The position numbers were made by a program, and so were the translations under genes. From Zea mays (Eukaryota; Streptophyta; Magnoliopsida; Poales; Poaceae): DNA of 64,000 bases. Below the pieces are notes generated by a model. It made no database searches. It was not told the DNA's origin and saw only the letters and a list, made by a program, of their open reading frames with translations. The DNA lies in NCBI RefSeq assembly GCF_902167145.1, contig NC_050098.1:34342501-34406500 (forward strand). The letters run 5' to 3'. Positions 1 through 12,784 of the stretch are shown piece by piece (positions within the stretch are counted from its first letter, which is position 1; every line of letters begins with the position of its first letter).

Positions 1-1120
1 AGGAGAAGCGAGCGATGCTTCACCTTCGCCATAATGACCGCGTCAAAAAAGGTACGCCGCGTTGTTTGATTTCGTATCCTTTTCCTTTTTTCCTCTTCCT
101 CTCTCTTGCAACAGGGACCGGGAAAGGGGGATACCCCGAAAAGGATCCTTCCCTGTGAAGGAACCAGGCTCCGAGCCTCCCTACTGATCAGAGGTTCGAA
201 GGCTGGCCCCTCGGAAGGGTTCAACAGCCGCCTCAGAGCACGTGGGCTCCACACCCACTACTGGTTAGAGGTTCGAAGGCCAGCCCCTCGGAAGGGTTCA
301 ACGGCCGCCTCAGGCTACTCGGGCTCCGCGCCCACTACTGATCAGGGGTTCGAAGGCTGGCCCCCGAAGGGTTCACAGCCACCTCAGACACAGAGCGAGG
401 GATGACCATGGGTACGTTCGATACATAACCAAGGCTCGGGCTGCGCTCCCGAGGTACCCTAGGACATTTCCGAGACCAGCGGGAACGATCTTGTAACAGA
501 ATCCCATCAGAGGGAGGCATCGAGCCCTCGGACCCCGTCGCTAGGGCACCGGGTCCGGCAGATCACCTGCAGGTACTTTTGGGCGCGCCTCTGGGCCCCT
601 AGCCGACCCCTAACGAATGGGGCACGGACATCCACTCGGATCACCCGTCTGCAGCTCACCGGAGACACCATGTTCGGCGCCCACCGAGGGCAACATGGCG
701 CTCTCCCCCCTCCTCCTTGCGGAAAGGCGACGCAGGGGCGTATGTAAAAAAGTCGAGTCTGTCCCTGATCGCCCTCTCGCCCAGTGCAGAGGCTCGGGGG
801 CTGCTCTCGCAAACCCGGCTCTGGCCAAACCGTTGACAGCGTCAACATACCAGCCCGAGAACTTGGGACCCGACCGTACACTCGGGCTACGGCCGACTCG
901 CATGAGGGAACGACCAGACCAGCCGAAGCATTGCGCGAGGCGTTAAGACCTCGGAGGAGTCAAACCACTCCTCCGAGGCCTCGGGGGCTACACCCGGCGG
1001 GTGCGCTCGCGCGCACCCACCGGAACAAAATGCAACCGAGAAAGGCTGGTCCCCTTGCAAAAACGTGCGACGAAAGCCTCCAAGCGAGTGCTAACACTCC
1101 CTTCGAGGCTCAGGGGCTAC
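1..1120 (+). mobile_element. Huck-like gypsy element, 3' internal (untranslated) part
   Basis: This is the sequence between pol and the 3' LTR of a Huck-like Ty3/gypsy retrotransposon cut off by the window start. It is GC-rich and has no credible protein; its open frames are short and overlap on both strands. It ends directly at the LTR start TGTCGGGGACC, preceded by a short purine-rich stretch (caggggctac). The Huck call rests on my recognition of the LTR and is not proven by a search. Confidence 0.75.
183..405 (+). repeat. Tandem repeat, about 77 bp x 3
   Basis: Three copies of a unit containing gaggttcgaaggctggcccc start near 191, 268 and 345, so the period is 77 bp. The third copy is slightly shortened. 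The array lies in the 3' internal region of the Huck-like element. Confidence 0.8.
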
Positions 1121-3479
<2,359 letters not shown>

Positions 3480-3800
3480 ATGATACAATGTATTGTCATG
3501 CCCGGATTTAGCAATAAAGATGAGTACATTGTAGCTTCAGAAGCTACAAAGGAAGTTGTATGGCTTAGAAAGTTTGTTTTTGTGTTGGGTGTGGTCTATA
3601 GCCACTCTAGTTTGATAGACCTCTATTGTGGTAATAATGGTGCTATAGCACAAGCAAAGGATCCAAGGCTACACCAAAATACAAGCATATACTGTGACAC
3701 CTAATTTGAGATATCATCAGTCAAGGAAATGTGAAGATATGCAAGGTATACACTGACCTAAACATGCAAATTAGGTGTCACAGCAGGAGGAACACACAAG
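3480..3800 (+). pseudogene. Copia retrotransposon RNase H remnant
   Basis: The translation keeps the C-terminal RNase H signature of Ty1/copia pol: an E-Y-I-x-A-S-E-A-T-K-E-x-V-W-L-R-K block near 3516-3575, then D-L-Y-C-G-N-N-G-A-I-A-Q-A-K near 3618-3660, where the family usually has C-D-N. A K-H-I-L-like remnant follows in another frame. The reading frame is broken after about 3704, and only the end of pol survives. It lies upstream of an LTR remnant on the same strand, so both probably belong to one old Copia copy. It is certainly non-functional. Confidence 0.8.
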
Positions 3801-4742
3801 AGCAATGGGCATGAGATGCCAACAAAATTAACTTTAGTGTTAGTGGGAGGCTTATGATGATGTGTAATCATATCAACATTTGTGATTTACATGTTTTATT
3901 CATACGTTCCATTACATTTTCATTATTTGCAGTTAATGAATGTGTGCTTTGTTAGTGAACCTACATGATTTGACTTGAAGACGTACTAAATGTGATTCTC
4001 AACTTCTATTCATCACGTGGGACTATGACATAGAGATAAGTTGGTACATGTGTCATGGTTCACAGGTCATAGTGATATTGGATATCACACCAACAATATA
4101 TACATGTCTTAGGAATGTAGTGTTGAATCAAACCATTATGAGATGCCACCAATGCGGTGTTATCGGTTTATCTCGAAATGACACACATACTTCTATCGTT
4201 AGACTTAAGATCGGCATGGAGTCTAGGATTGCGTAAGTCATATTTTGAAGCTACCAAATGCTACTCTGTAACTAGGTAGTTATAAAAGTAGTTTTTAGGT
4301 ATGTTCTAAAATAAGTTGCAGGGTGCGCCGTGTCAAGATGGAATCTGTCATTCCTTCTTTAGGGAGAGATACCTCTAGACCATCTTGATGTGTTAGAACT
4401 GAAAGTGCATGGCCATGATTTGACTAATGGTTAGTTGATGAAATTAGTTCTACAAAGAGCAAGATATGGCCGAGTTGATGAGGGTAGCACTTGACTCGTC
4501 TTGTACTTGGCTAGATGTTGTGTGGCATAAAGACATAGTATTGGCTAGTGTCATAGGTTTTGCAAGATATGTTTTCGTGAACTTTTGGAAGTTAGTATAC
4601 CTTGCTAGAGGCCAATGCTAATTATTAATCAGAAACAGTTCCTAGGGCATAGCCGTTGGTTGCATAAACCTACAAAGTCACACATTTAAAGGGTTAGAAC
4701 TCAAAGATAATTGTATAGTTAACTCTAGTGCATGTGGAAGAA
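3801..4742 (+). mobile_element. Decayed 3' internal part of the Copia remnant
   Basis: About 940 bp between the RNase H remnant and the LTR, with no coding frame of note. It ends with catgtggaagaa, a plausible polypurine tract immediately before the LTR. Confidence 0.5.
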
Positions 4743-5262
4743 TGTTGGATATATGCCCTAGAGATAACTGAAATGGATCCTTTATTAGGCTCAGATGGGA
4801 TAGTCCATGAGGCTTTTAGAGTTCTAATAGGATAGTGTCGATAGCCTATAAGTAACACCTATATAATAAGGGGAGGGAGCATTTAGGGTTGATGAGTTAG
4901 AAATAATCCACCTACCACTTCAATACTCGTGGTGACTGTTTATGTGAACAGTAGCTCGCTATAGTCCCTCCTCCACCTCACTCCTAGATCACGGCTATAG
5001 TGAGGTGCTAGAATATCTACGTGTGGTTTTCGTATGCCTTGAACGCCTGGACTGTTATGGAGATGATGTTATTTTACACACTACATCATACGTCAACTTC
5101 CCATTATCGACTACATATAATCTACTACGCATGCTTGATCAAGTAGTCTTCTATTGTGTTGCATGATATAGGAAGGTATAATATCTATGATCATCTACAC
5201 TTACGAGAATCCTGTTTTATGCGATTAATCTTGTTACGTATAGCATACCACGTTTTCCAATA
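4743..5262 (+). mobile_element. Copia 3' LTR remnant (BARE/Angela-like ends)
   Basis: It begins TGTTGGATATATGCCCTAGAG, the start typical of BARE/Angela-type Copia LTRs, and ends ...acgttttccaata, where family members end in CCAACA. The 520-bp length and the purine tract directly upstream fit a 3' LTR. The 5' half of the element is gone, so no target duplication can be checked. Confidence 0.65.
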
Positions 5263-5820
5263 TGAAATGGGAGAGAACTAGTCTAATCAAACAAAGAAAC
5301 AAGATCAATTGCAAAAAAAAAGATATCTTCAAGTAAGGAATACCAATTTTAATAATGAGAAAAATCTAGCTAGCAGTCACGCTATATTCCTGTATATGTC
5401 ATTTTTGCTTAGTTTTTTTTAATTAAATAATTAGTGTAATTTGTTCTGTGGAGGTTTCAACGAGTTCCCATGTGATTGGAAGAGTTTGAGCACAATGATT
5501 TGCATAAGAGAAAGGGATAAGATAAAAGATTTGCCGGTGCAAACGAATTGTCCTAGATCATTCAGTTCAGAATAATGTTCTCCAGACCTGCAACGTATTA
5601 ATTCTGCTGCAGGTTGTTACACCCGACGATCACAACACGGAATTAGCCATGCATTTGACACGATTGATCGCATGTCAGAAACAGAATCATCACAAGGCAA
5701 ATAATAATGGGACCAACCAATGAACCAATGCATGGCAGGCTGGCAGCAACATCAATCAGTGACTGAGAGAGAGAGACACTGACCAAACTGAACAAAATTT
5801 CACTGGATCCTCAATTATAT
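5263..5820. other. Non-coding; 3' flank of the germin-like pseudogene
   Basis: AT-rich, with no open frame of interest. It lies immediately downstream, in minus-strand sense, of the germin-like remnant and may contain its former 3' UTR. I see no clear poly(A) signal. Confidence 0.4.
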
Positions 5821-6222
5821 TCAGCTATTCTTCGGCCTCGTCGTCTTGATCTTGCCCACCTCCTCGTCGGGGATCTGGAACGCCCTGGCGAGCACGGCGT
5901 CGGGCACCCCGGGCGAGGCCTCGAAGAGCGTCGCGGCGACGGACTGCGTGCCGGGGAGCTGGCTGTTCAAGGCGGAGATGACGGCGGCGGGGCGTTCCTC
6001 TGCAAGTGCACGAGGCCCCGCGCGATGGTCCAGGACACGAGCCGGTTGGCGGTGGTGACGAAGCCGACGTCGAGCGCGCCGTAGAGGACGAAGACGAGCT
6101 CGGTGGCGCGCGGGTGCGTGTGCGGCGGGTTGAGCCAGCCCCCCGGCGCGTAGTCGATGCGGACGAGCGAGACGCCCATCGTGTTCAGCCCCGGCACCTT
6201 CTCCACGTTGGCGCCCGTGACG
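5821..6222 (-). pseudogene. Germin-like protein exon 2 remnant
   Basis: Germin-like proteins are secreted cupin (beta-barrel) proteins of the cell wall that bind Mn; some have superoxide dismutase or oxalate oxidase activity. Read on minus, the remnant starts in the conserved [12 protein letters not shown] stretch. It keeps germin box B with its metal ligands, [10 protein letters not shown], and box C, G-L-V-H-L-Q-R-N. The C-terminal N-S-Q-L-P-G-T-Q and a terminal stop (complement of 5821-5823) are also present. Damage: an extra Trp after the first Gly-Gly, loss of the usual strand just before R-G-L-V-H (family G-x-V-F-V-F-P), and a frameshift soon after box C. The first ~45 residues of a normal exon 2 are absent upstream. 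A GLP exon 1 on the same strand lies 51 kb away at 57503-57639. Confidence 0.85.
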
Positions 6223-6412
6223 TCGTGACGATGTGAGCTGCACGCATGTGCCGACGTCGCCAACAGTCCCTAATGAAGCGTGTGGAGTACCTGGTGACAA
6301 GCATGGAGTTGTGGGCCGTCGGGTGCGTAAGATTAACACCCGTGTAGGCTTTGTTCGGTAGTTGGGATCATAACCATGCACCTGGTGACAAGCGTGCGTA
6401 TGATTAATTCCC
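6223..6412. other. Rearranged sequence between GLP remnant and Tat element
   Basis: About 190 bp without a gene. On minus, 6292-6309 could encode N-S-M-L-V-T, resembling the residues that normally precede V-T-G-A-N-V in GLPs. About 70 bp separate it from the rest of the remnant, and gtgac occurs at both edges (6217-6221, 6293-6297). The string cctggtgacaagc recurs near 6380. This looks like filler from end-joining repair, but the reading is weak. Confidence 0.35.
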
Positions 6413-6892
6413 TGTTGGAGCGAAGGCGAAGACACCACCCTTCGCTCGAGGCCTTCGCCGTACTCGCTGCACCAACGGTGACAAGACAACTGGCAGACTT
6501 ACCCTTCGTCTCATACGCCGTCGGACGAAGACATGTGACGAGGTCATCTCATCTTGCGACCTCGTCCAGAATGGAGGCCCGCGTGTGATCCGACCCATTG
6601 TAACAGGCCCTGCGTGGTCGTTGCGCGTTACGGGCCTAATTTGTAAAGGTCTCCCTGTAATTACGGTCTGTAACCCCGCTTTATGGGAATATTCCGGGGA
6701 TAACTTAGGTGTCTGATGGCACATGCGTCCTTAACACGGGACGCTGGGCACCCGGATACCTATAAATACCCCCGCACAGTGCCCTTGAGAGGCTAGATGA
6801 ACAGAGCTATTGTCATCTCGTGCGAAAACCCTGTTTACGTTGCTACACCACCCCCCGTTGGATCAACTTGCACCAGTGAGCAAGTTCCAACA
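6413..6892 (+). mobile_element. Tat gypsy 5' LTR
   Basis: Runs from TGTTGGAGCGAAGGCG to GCAAGTTCCAACA, with TG...CA ends. It matches the 3' LTR along its full length with scattered, mostly C/T and G/A, differences and a 3-bp length change near the end. Confidence 0.95.
6761..6768 (+). promoter_or_regulatory. TATA box of the Tat gypsy 5' LTR
   Basis: TATAAATA follows cccggatacc in the last third of the LTR, the usual place for the retroelement promoter. The same motif occurs in the 3' LTR at about 34741-34748. Confidence 0.75.
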
Positions 6893-6894
6893 TT

Positions 6895-6908
6895 TGGCGC
6901 CCACCGTT
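6895..6908 (+). promoter_or_regulatory. Candidate primer-binding site
   Basis: TGGCGCCCACCG begins two bases after the LTR end, the expected location and spacing. Tat-lineage elements often begin their internal region with TGGCGCC. I cannot assign the tRNA with certainty from memory. Confidence 0.55.
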
Positions 6909-6932
6909 CGTGCTACGAAAAAACCACCCGCG

Positions 6933-9296
6933 ATGGCACCCAAGAAAGCTAGCTCGAAGGCTGACGAGGCTGCGAAGGCAGCACTGCTGGCCGCAAAAAA
7001 GGGCAAGGCCCTCGCCCTCACCCACTCCACCCACCAAGAGGCTACTGAAGACGACGTTCTCCGCGCCTGCGAAGACGACGTTCTCCGCACCTGCGAAGAC
7101 GCTCTCCGCACCTGCGGCCCTGAAGGGCAGCCGCAACCTCCCCCAGGCTTCGCTCCACCAGAGGGCACGGACTTCACCGAGGACGACGAAATCATCGGTG
7201 TCTCAGCAGAAGAACAGCTACAGCTGTGCGCCCTGCGCATCAAGAACCGCAATCTCCAGAAGCAAAAGGAGATACTTGAGGCCAACCACCAACGTGTGTC
7301 TACACAAGCCAAGGTGCGGCAAATGATACGAGACGAAGAGCAGAAGGCCCAGGAGCTCGAGCAAGAGATCGCGTTAATGCAGCGCGAAGGCCACTTCGGC
7401 CTGCAACACGGGCCACCCCTGCAACAGCGCGCACAAGTCGAAGACCTGCACTTCCCCCAGCGCGACCACGCCATCCAACACGCCGCGCCATTCCAAGGGG
7501 TCAACTACCTCGACGAGCGAAGTCCCCTGGCGCCACACCTGCAAGTGACACCCTGGCCTGCCAACTTCCGGGCAGGGACCTATCCCAAGTACAACGGCAG
7601 CACTGACCCAGCACAGTACATCATGAGTTATCAGGTCGCCGTTACATCTTCCGGAGGGGACGACGCCACAATGGCCAAGTTTTTCATCATCGCCCTCGAG
7701 GGCCCAGCTCTCACCTGGTTCACCCGGTTGCCACCGCTGTCCATCGACTCCTGGAGAAGCCTCCGGGACAAATTCCTGCTCAACTTCCAAGGGTACCGCC
7801 CAGACACCGACGCATTGGCCGAACTCTCACTCTGCAAGCAGCTGGAAAAAAAGACTCTGCGGGAGTATTACCGCAAGTTTCTGACACTCAAGTCACAGCT
7901 GCCCTCGGTCGATGACCAGATCGCCATCCACTACGCCATCAGTGGCCTTCGCGCCGGCGTCCTTTACAGCCACTGCATCAGAGATCCGCCCAAGAACCTC
8001 CAGGAATTATATCAGCTATTTGAAAAATACGCCAAATCCGAAAAGCTCCACCAGCGCAAAGTTGAGTCTCAGAGGAAACCCAAAGATGCTCCACAGTCCA
8101 GCCGCACGTGGACGAGAACCCCGCAGCCAGACTCCGGTCGAGACGGCCGCAATCAGCAGCAGGTGCACAACATTGCCAACCAGCACCCCGCTGGTGACGC
8201 CCCTCGCCACCAGGAATATCCCCCCCAGGGTCGCGGAAATGGAACTCGCGGTAGGGGCCGAGGACGTGCGCAGCCGCCGCGCCGATTCTACTGTCTTTTT
8301 CACAGCGAAGACTGCGCCCACCAAACCAAAGACTGCCCAGAGACGAAGGCCACCAGAGACAGGATGGCACGGGCGCAACCAGTCGACAACCCTAGAGTTG
8401 TCGCGCACACTTATCAGCAACCCCCTCCACCATACATCCACGTCCCCGCCCCGCATCCACCGCACCACGCATACCAACACCATCAGGAAGTACAAATCGT
8501 ACCTCCCCCACCCCCACCTCCACACCAGCAACAACAAAACATCCCCCACCCCCACGCCCCAAAACAAGAAGACTTCGCCGATCAGCCATATCGCGGAGTC
8601 ATTCATATGATCACTGGGGGGTCCAGCACCGACTTCGACACAAAGCGGCAGAAGTGGGACCACTACCGCAGCATCAACCACGTCGCCATCACCGGTCCAG
8701 TCGTGCAGACGAAGTGGTCCCATGTACCGCTAACATTCGACGCCCGAGACGTCGACCTGCGCAGCGCCCCCCACATCGACGCCATGGTTATCAACTGCAG
8801 CGTGGCAGGCTGGGACCTGCACAAAGTCCTAGTCGACAATGGCAGTCAAGCAGACATCATTTTCCTCCATGCCTTCGACCGCATGGGCATTAGCCACAGC
8901 CTGCTCAAGCCTTCGGACAACCCGTTGTATGGCTTCGGCGGCAAGGGCACTTTTCCTGTCGGCAAAATAGAATTGCCTCTCTCCTTCGGTGTAGCACCCA
9001 ATGCCCGAAGTGAGCAAATAACCTTTGATATCGTCGATATGGTGTATCCGTACAACGCCATCATGGGCCGGGGCTCCATCAACAAGTTTGAGACAGCCAT
9101 TCACGGACTGTACCTGTGCATGAAGATACCAGGTCCGTTAGGCGCCATCACGGTCTACGGCAATCAGCAGACTGCGCGCAACATAGAGCGAGACTTCGTC
9201 CCCGGGCAAAGAAATGTGCACTGCCTCATGGCCCAGCGCGAGGTCCCTGCGTCCGCCAGCCCAACCGACAAAGAACACGACAAGGCACAGCTGTAG
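6933..9296 (+). CDS. Tat gypsy gag-protease polyprotein part
   Basis: The likely start is the ATG at 6933 (M-A-P-K-K-A), 41 codons into a longer open frame whose upstream part overlaps the LTR and primer site. From that ATG: a charged coiled-coil-prone N-terminus; the retrotransposon gag (capsid) domain at about residues 212-350, starting F-R-A-G-T-Y-P-K-Y-N-G-S; a basic R-G-R-G-R-G-R linker; a zinc knuckle of the Tat type C-x2-H-x4-H-x4-C near residue 453; a His/Pro-rich linker; and an aspartic protease with V-D-N-G-S (catalytic Asp at residue 635). The frame ends at TAG 9294-9296, but the same frame continues into RT, so the stop is either a nonsense mutation or a readthrough site. A short 33-bp duplication (D-D-V-L-R-x-C-E repeats) is visible near residues 65-85. 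Confidence 0.9.
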   Translation: MAPKKASSKADEAAKAALLAAKKGKALALTHSTHQEATEDDVLRACEDDVLRTCEDALRTCGPEGQPQPPPGFAPPEGTDFTEDDEIIGVSAEEQLQLCALRIKNRNLQKQKEILEANHQRVSTQAKVRQMIRDEEQKAQELEQEIALMQREGHFGLQHGPPLQQRAQVEDLHFPQRDHAIQHAAPFQGVNYLDERSPLAPHLQVTPWPANFRAGTYPKYNGSTDPAQYIMSYQVAVTSSGGDDATMAKFFIIALEGPALTWFTRLPPLSIDSWRSLRDKFLLNFQGYRPDTDALAELSLCKQLEKKTLREYYRKFLTLKSQLPSVDDQIAIHYAISGLRAGVLYSHCIRDPPKNLQELYQLFEKYAKSEKLHQRKVESQRKPKDAPQSSRTWTRTPQPDSGRDGRNQQQVHNIANQHPAGDAPRHQEYPPQGRGNGTRGRGRGRAQPPRRFYCLFHSEDCAHQTKDCPETKATRDRMARAQPVDNPRVVAHTYQQPPPPYIHVPAPHPPHHAYQHHQEVQIVPPPPPPPHQQQQNIPHPHAPKQEDFADQPYRGVIHMITGGSSTDFDTKRQKWDHYRSINHVAITGPVVQTKWSHVPLTFDARDVDLRSAPHIDAMVINCSVAGWDLHKVLVDNGSQADIIFLHAFDRMGISHSLLKPSDNPLYGFGGKGTFPVGKIELPLSFGVAPNARSEQITFDIVDMVYPYNAIMGRGSINKFETAIHGLYLCMKIPGPLGAITVYGNQQTARNIERDFVPGQRNVHCLMAQREVPASASPTDKEHDKAQL

Positions 9297-10180
9297 AGCA
9301 ACGACGGGACCAAGACTGTTCCCCTCGACCAGGCCACGCCCAAGCAGACAGTCACCATCAGCGAAGACCTCACTTCGCATGACGAGGAGAAACTCCTATG
9401 CTGCTTGTCCAAGAACAAAGACATCTTCGCCAGGTCCGCCCTCGACCTGGTCGGGGTCAGCCGATCCATAATTGAGCACAGCTTGGGAATCGACCCTTCG
9501 GTGAGACCGAAAAAACAGCGGCTCCGCAAAATGTCCGACGAGAAGACAGAAGCCGCCAAGGCCGAGGTACATCGCCTCCTGGAAGCCAAATTTATCGAGC
9601 CAGTGGCTTACCCCACGTGGCTCTCCAATGTTGTGATGGTGCAGAAAAAGAGCGGCAAGTGGCGAATGTGCATCGACTTCACCAGTCTCAACAAGGCCTT
9701 CCCAAAGGACAACTTCCTGCTGCCTCGGATCGACAAAATAGTCGATAGCACGGCCGGGTGCGAAGTCATGTCACTCCTCGACTGCTTCTCCGGTTACCAT
9801 CAAATATATATGGAGGAGGAAGACAAGGCCAGCACCAGTTTCATAACACCCTTCGACACATATTGCTTCATCAGAATGCCGGAGGGACTCAAGAACGTCG
9901 GGTCCACCTTCTCCTGGCTTACCAAAACAGTGCTCGAGGGGCAAGTCGGCAGAAATATATTCACATATGTGGACGACATCGTCGTCGCCAGCAGGAGCAA
10001 GGAGGACCATCTTGCTGACCTCGCCGAGACATTCGCGAACATGCGGGACGCACGACTTCGCCTGAACCCCGAAAAGTGCGTCTTTGGCGTTCGCCAGGGG
10101 AAAATATTGGGCTACCTGGTATCACACCGCGGCATCGAGGCCAACCCAACCAAAATTCAGGCCATCATCAACATGACGCC
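9297..10180 (+). pseudogene. Tat gypsy reverse transcriptase (N-terminal and catalytic part)
   Basis: The same frame as gag-protease, separated only by the TAG at 9294. It encodes the pol linker (D-I-F-A near 9420), then the RT fingers and palm: W-R-M-C-I-D-F near 9660, L-N-K-A-F-P-K-D, and the catalytic Y-V-D-D box at 9966-9977. The frame runs to a false stop at 10209. Homology leaves it near 10176-10180, where a one-base deletion in a C run moves the sequence into another frame. RT copies the element's RNA into DNA inside the virus-like particle. Confidence 0.9.
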
Positions 10181-11362
10181 CCGCAGTCAGCCAGAGACGT
10201 TCAGCGCCTGACGGGCAGATTGGCCGCCCTCAATAGATTCATCTCCAAATCCGCTGAGCGAAGTCTCCCCTTCCTCAAAACACTCTGCGGCGCAAAAGAC
10301 TTTGCTTGGGGACCAGAGCAGGCGGTGGCCTTCGCCTCATTGAAACAGTACCTGTTGGAATTGGCGGTTCTTACAAGCCCCGACTCTTCGCTACCCCTGT
10401 TGCTTTACGTTGCGGCCTCGCCGCACGCGGTCAGCGCGACACTGGTTCAGGAGCAGACAGTAGAGGGCGTGATCAGACAGTGCCCAGTTTATAACGTCTC
10501 TGAAGTGCTCACACCATCAAAATGTAACATGACGGAACTGGAAAAGATTGCCTATGCAGTTGTTATGTCTTCGCGCAAATTGCGCCACTATTTTGAAGCA
10601 TTCAAGGTCCGCGTCACCTCAGATAGGGGACTCGGCAAATTATTCAGAAACCCGGAGGCATCGGTACGGATCGCCAAATGGGCGGCCGAACTCTCCGGCT
10701 ACCACATCACTTTCGAGCCCAGGACAGCGATCAAGTCACAAGTTCTAGCAGACTTCATCGTCGACTGGACCGGGCCAATAACACAGCCGGACCCGTCCGT
10801 AGAGAAGGTTTGGACAATCCACTGCGACGGCGCATGGTGCCATGCGGGGGCAGGCGCTGCCGCAGTCATCACCTCACCCGCCGGGGTCAAGCACAGATAC
10901 GCGACACGCTTAAGCTTCGCTCTGGAATCTGACAGATGCACAAACAACATAGCAGAATACGAAGCTGTCATCCTCGGCCTCCGCAAACTAAGAGCCCTTG
11001 GTGTCACCACCTGCATTGTCAGAACAGACTCCAAGGTAGTCGCCGGCCAAGTCGAGAAAGATTATGCAGCAAAGGACCCCGCACTTATGCAATACCTCGC
11101 GGCCATCCGAAGTCTCGAGAGACAATTCAAGGGATTCACCTTGCAGCATGTAGACCGGGCCAAGAATGAAGAAGCCGACGCATTAGCCAAGGCTGCCGCC
11201 AGAGGCGAGTCCCTGCCCTCCGACGTGTTCTACCATGTTATCGGCACGCCAGCCGTCCGGAGCCCCGAAGGGCTCCAAATAACCAATGACAGCGAGGGCC
11301 ACCGCATAGTCAACCTTATTATGACCGAAGACTGGCGAGAACCAATAACCCTGTTCCTATAG
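10181..11362 (+). pseudogene. Tat gypsy RT thumb, RNase H and second (archaeal-type) RNase H
   Basis: Starts after the one-base deletion with V-Q-R-L-T-G-R-L-A-A-L-N-R-F, the RT thumb/connection. A first RNase H domain follows; its usual catalytic Asp appears replaced (L-L-Y-V-A-A-S). A second RNase H at about 10800-11200 has the acidic residues expected for activity: I-H-C-D-G-A-W (Asp at 10826), I-A-E-Y-E-A, V-R-T-D-S-K and E-E-A-D-A-L-A-K. This duplicated arrangement is diagnostic for the Tat lineage. The frame stops at TAG 11360-11362, directly before the integrase linker in the same frame, consistent with a nonsense mutation. Confidence 0.88.
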
Positions 11363-12555
11363 GGGTACTACCACCCAACCGACATCAACGAGGCCAAGCG
11401 CCTCAAACATCGAAGCCGGGACTTCGCACTGATTGAGGGCCAGCTCTACAAGAAGGGGGTCAGTCAGCCAATGCTTAAATGTGTCACCGAGACCGAAGGC
11501 GTCCAAATCATGCGCGAAGTCCACATTGGTACTTGCGGCTCTCACGCAGGGCCAAGGGCCCTAGCCGCAAAGGTGATCCACCAAGGTTTCTACTGGCCCG
11601 CAATGATCTGCGCCGCAAATCGGGTCACAAGGTCCTGCGAAGCCTGCCAGAAGTTTTCTCCTCGATCAGGCAGCCCTTCGCAATTCACAAAACTGATCGC
11701 CCACACATGGCCTCTCCAGCGCTGGGGCCTAGACATCGTCGGGCCCCTGCCCACGGCTCAGGGGAACCTCAAGTTCACCTTCGTTGCTGTCGAGTATTTT
11801 ACCAAATGGATCGAGGCGAGGGCTGTTTCCACATTAACATCAAAGACTGCACAGAAATTCTTCTGGCAAAACATTGTTTGCCGCTTCGGAGTACCGTCCG
11901 AACTCACAGTTGACAACGGCAAGCAGTTTGACAACCAAGACTTCAAGGATTTCTGCTTCTCCATTGGCACCAAGCTTGCCTTCGCCTCAGTATATCACCC
12001 ACAGTCCAACGGAGTTGTGGAACGCGCCAATGGAAAAAATTTCACAGCTGTCAAGAAGATGCTCCTCGACGAAAAAAGGGCAGGTGGCTCGATTTGTTAC
12101 CTGAAGCGGTCTGGGCGCTAAACACGACTGAGTGCAGGGCGACCGGGTTCACCCCTTTCCGCCTTCTATATGGATCGGAGGCCATGACCCCACAAGAAAT
12201 AAAACATGGGTCCCCGCGAACAGTTTCGTCAGCTGTCCCCGACATGGACGAACCCACTTCGAAGGATCTTATCGACGGAGACCGCGTCTTCGCTCTACAG
12301 GCTCTAAATAAATACCAAGCCCAGACAAAAGCATGGCGCGACCACGCAGTCATCCCGAGGGAATTCAGCGAAGGGGACCTCGTACTCGTCCGAACAGCTC
12401 GGACAGAGTCCAGGGGCAAGCTGGAGCCCAAGTGGGAGGGCCCTTTCATTGTCAAGACGAAGGCATCCCCGAGCGCATACAGGCTCGCAACGCCAAACGG
12501 CGAAGACTTGGAGCATTCCTGGAACATCGACAATCTCCGCAAATTTTTTGTTTGA
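11363..12555 (+). pseudogene. Tat gypsy integrase
   Basis: Continues in the same frame after the TAG at 11360. The HHCC zinc-binding N-terminus is at about 11520-11655 (C-E-A-C-Q-K-F at its end). The catalytic core keeps all three acids: L-D-I-V-G-P (Asp 11732), V-D-N-G (Asp 11912) and S-N-G-V-V-E-R (Glu 12020). A one-base deletion in an A run near 12070-12076 shifts the frame. The C-terminal part (L-L-P-E-A-V-W-A-L-N-T to W-N-I-D-N-L-R-K-F) then reads in a different frame to TGA 12553-12555. It lacks a chromodomain, as expected for Tat. Integrase would insert the cDNA into the genome, but this copy cannot be made as one protein. Confidence 0.88.
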
Positions 12556-12784
12556 CTCATCAGGGTCAGCTCGCCCTTATAATTCGCAAAAACAATTTTA
12601 TTCTGGCCCGCACTCTTTTCCTCCCGGGGGGTGAGGTTTTTAACGAGGCGGAGTCATGTAATATACAAGTGAAAAATCCCCCGCAAAAATCTACGTCGAA
12701 AAAAGACAGCGCCGACGGTCTTCGACATTCGACCAATACAAAGTCACCGCGAGGCCCAGCGCTAGCTACCCTCGCGTGCGACAC

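Noticed and set aside
6863..8723. Long minus-strand frames opposite the Tat gag
   Set aside because: Mirror frames of a GC-rich coding region; the plus strand carries the capsid, knuckle and protease motifs.
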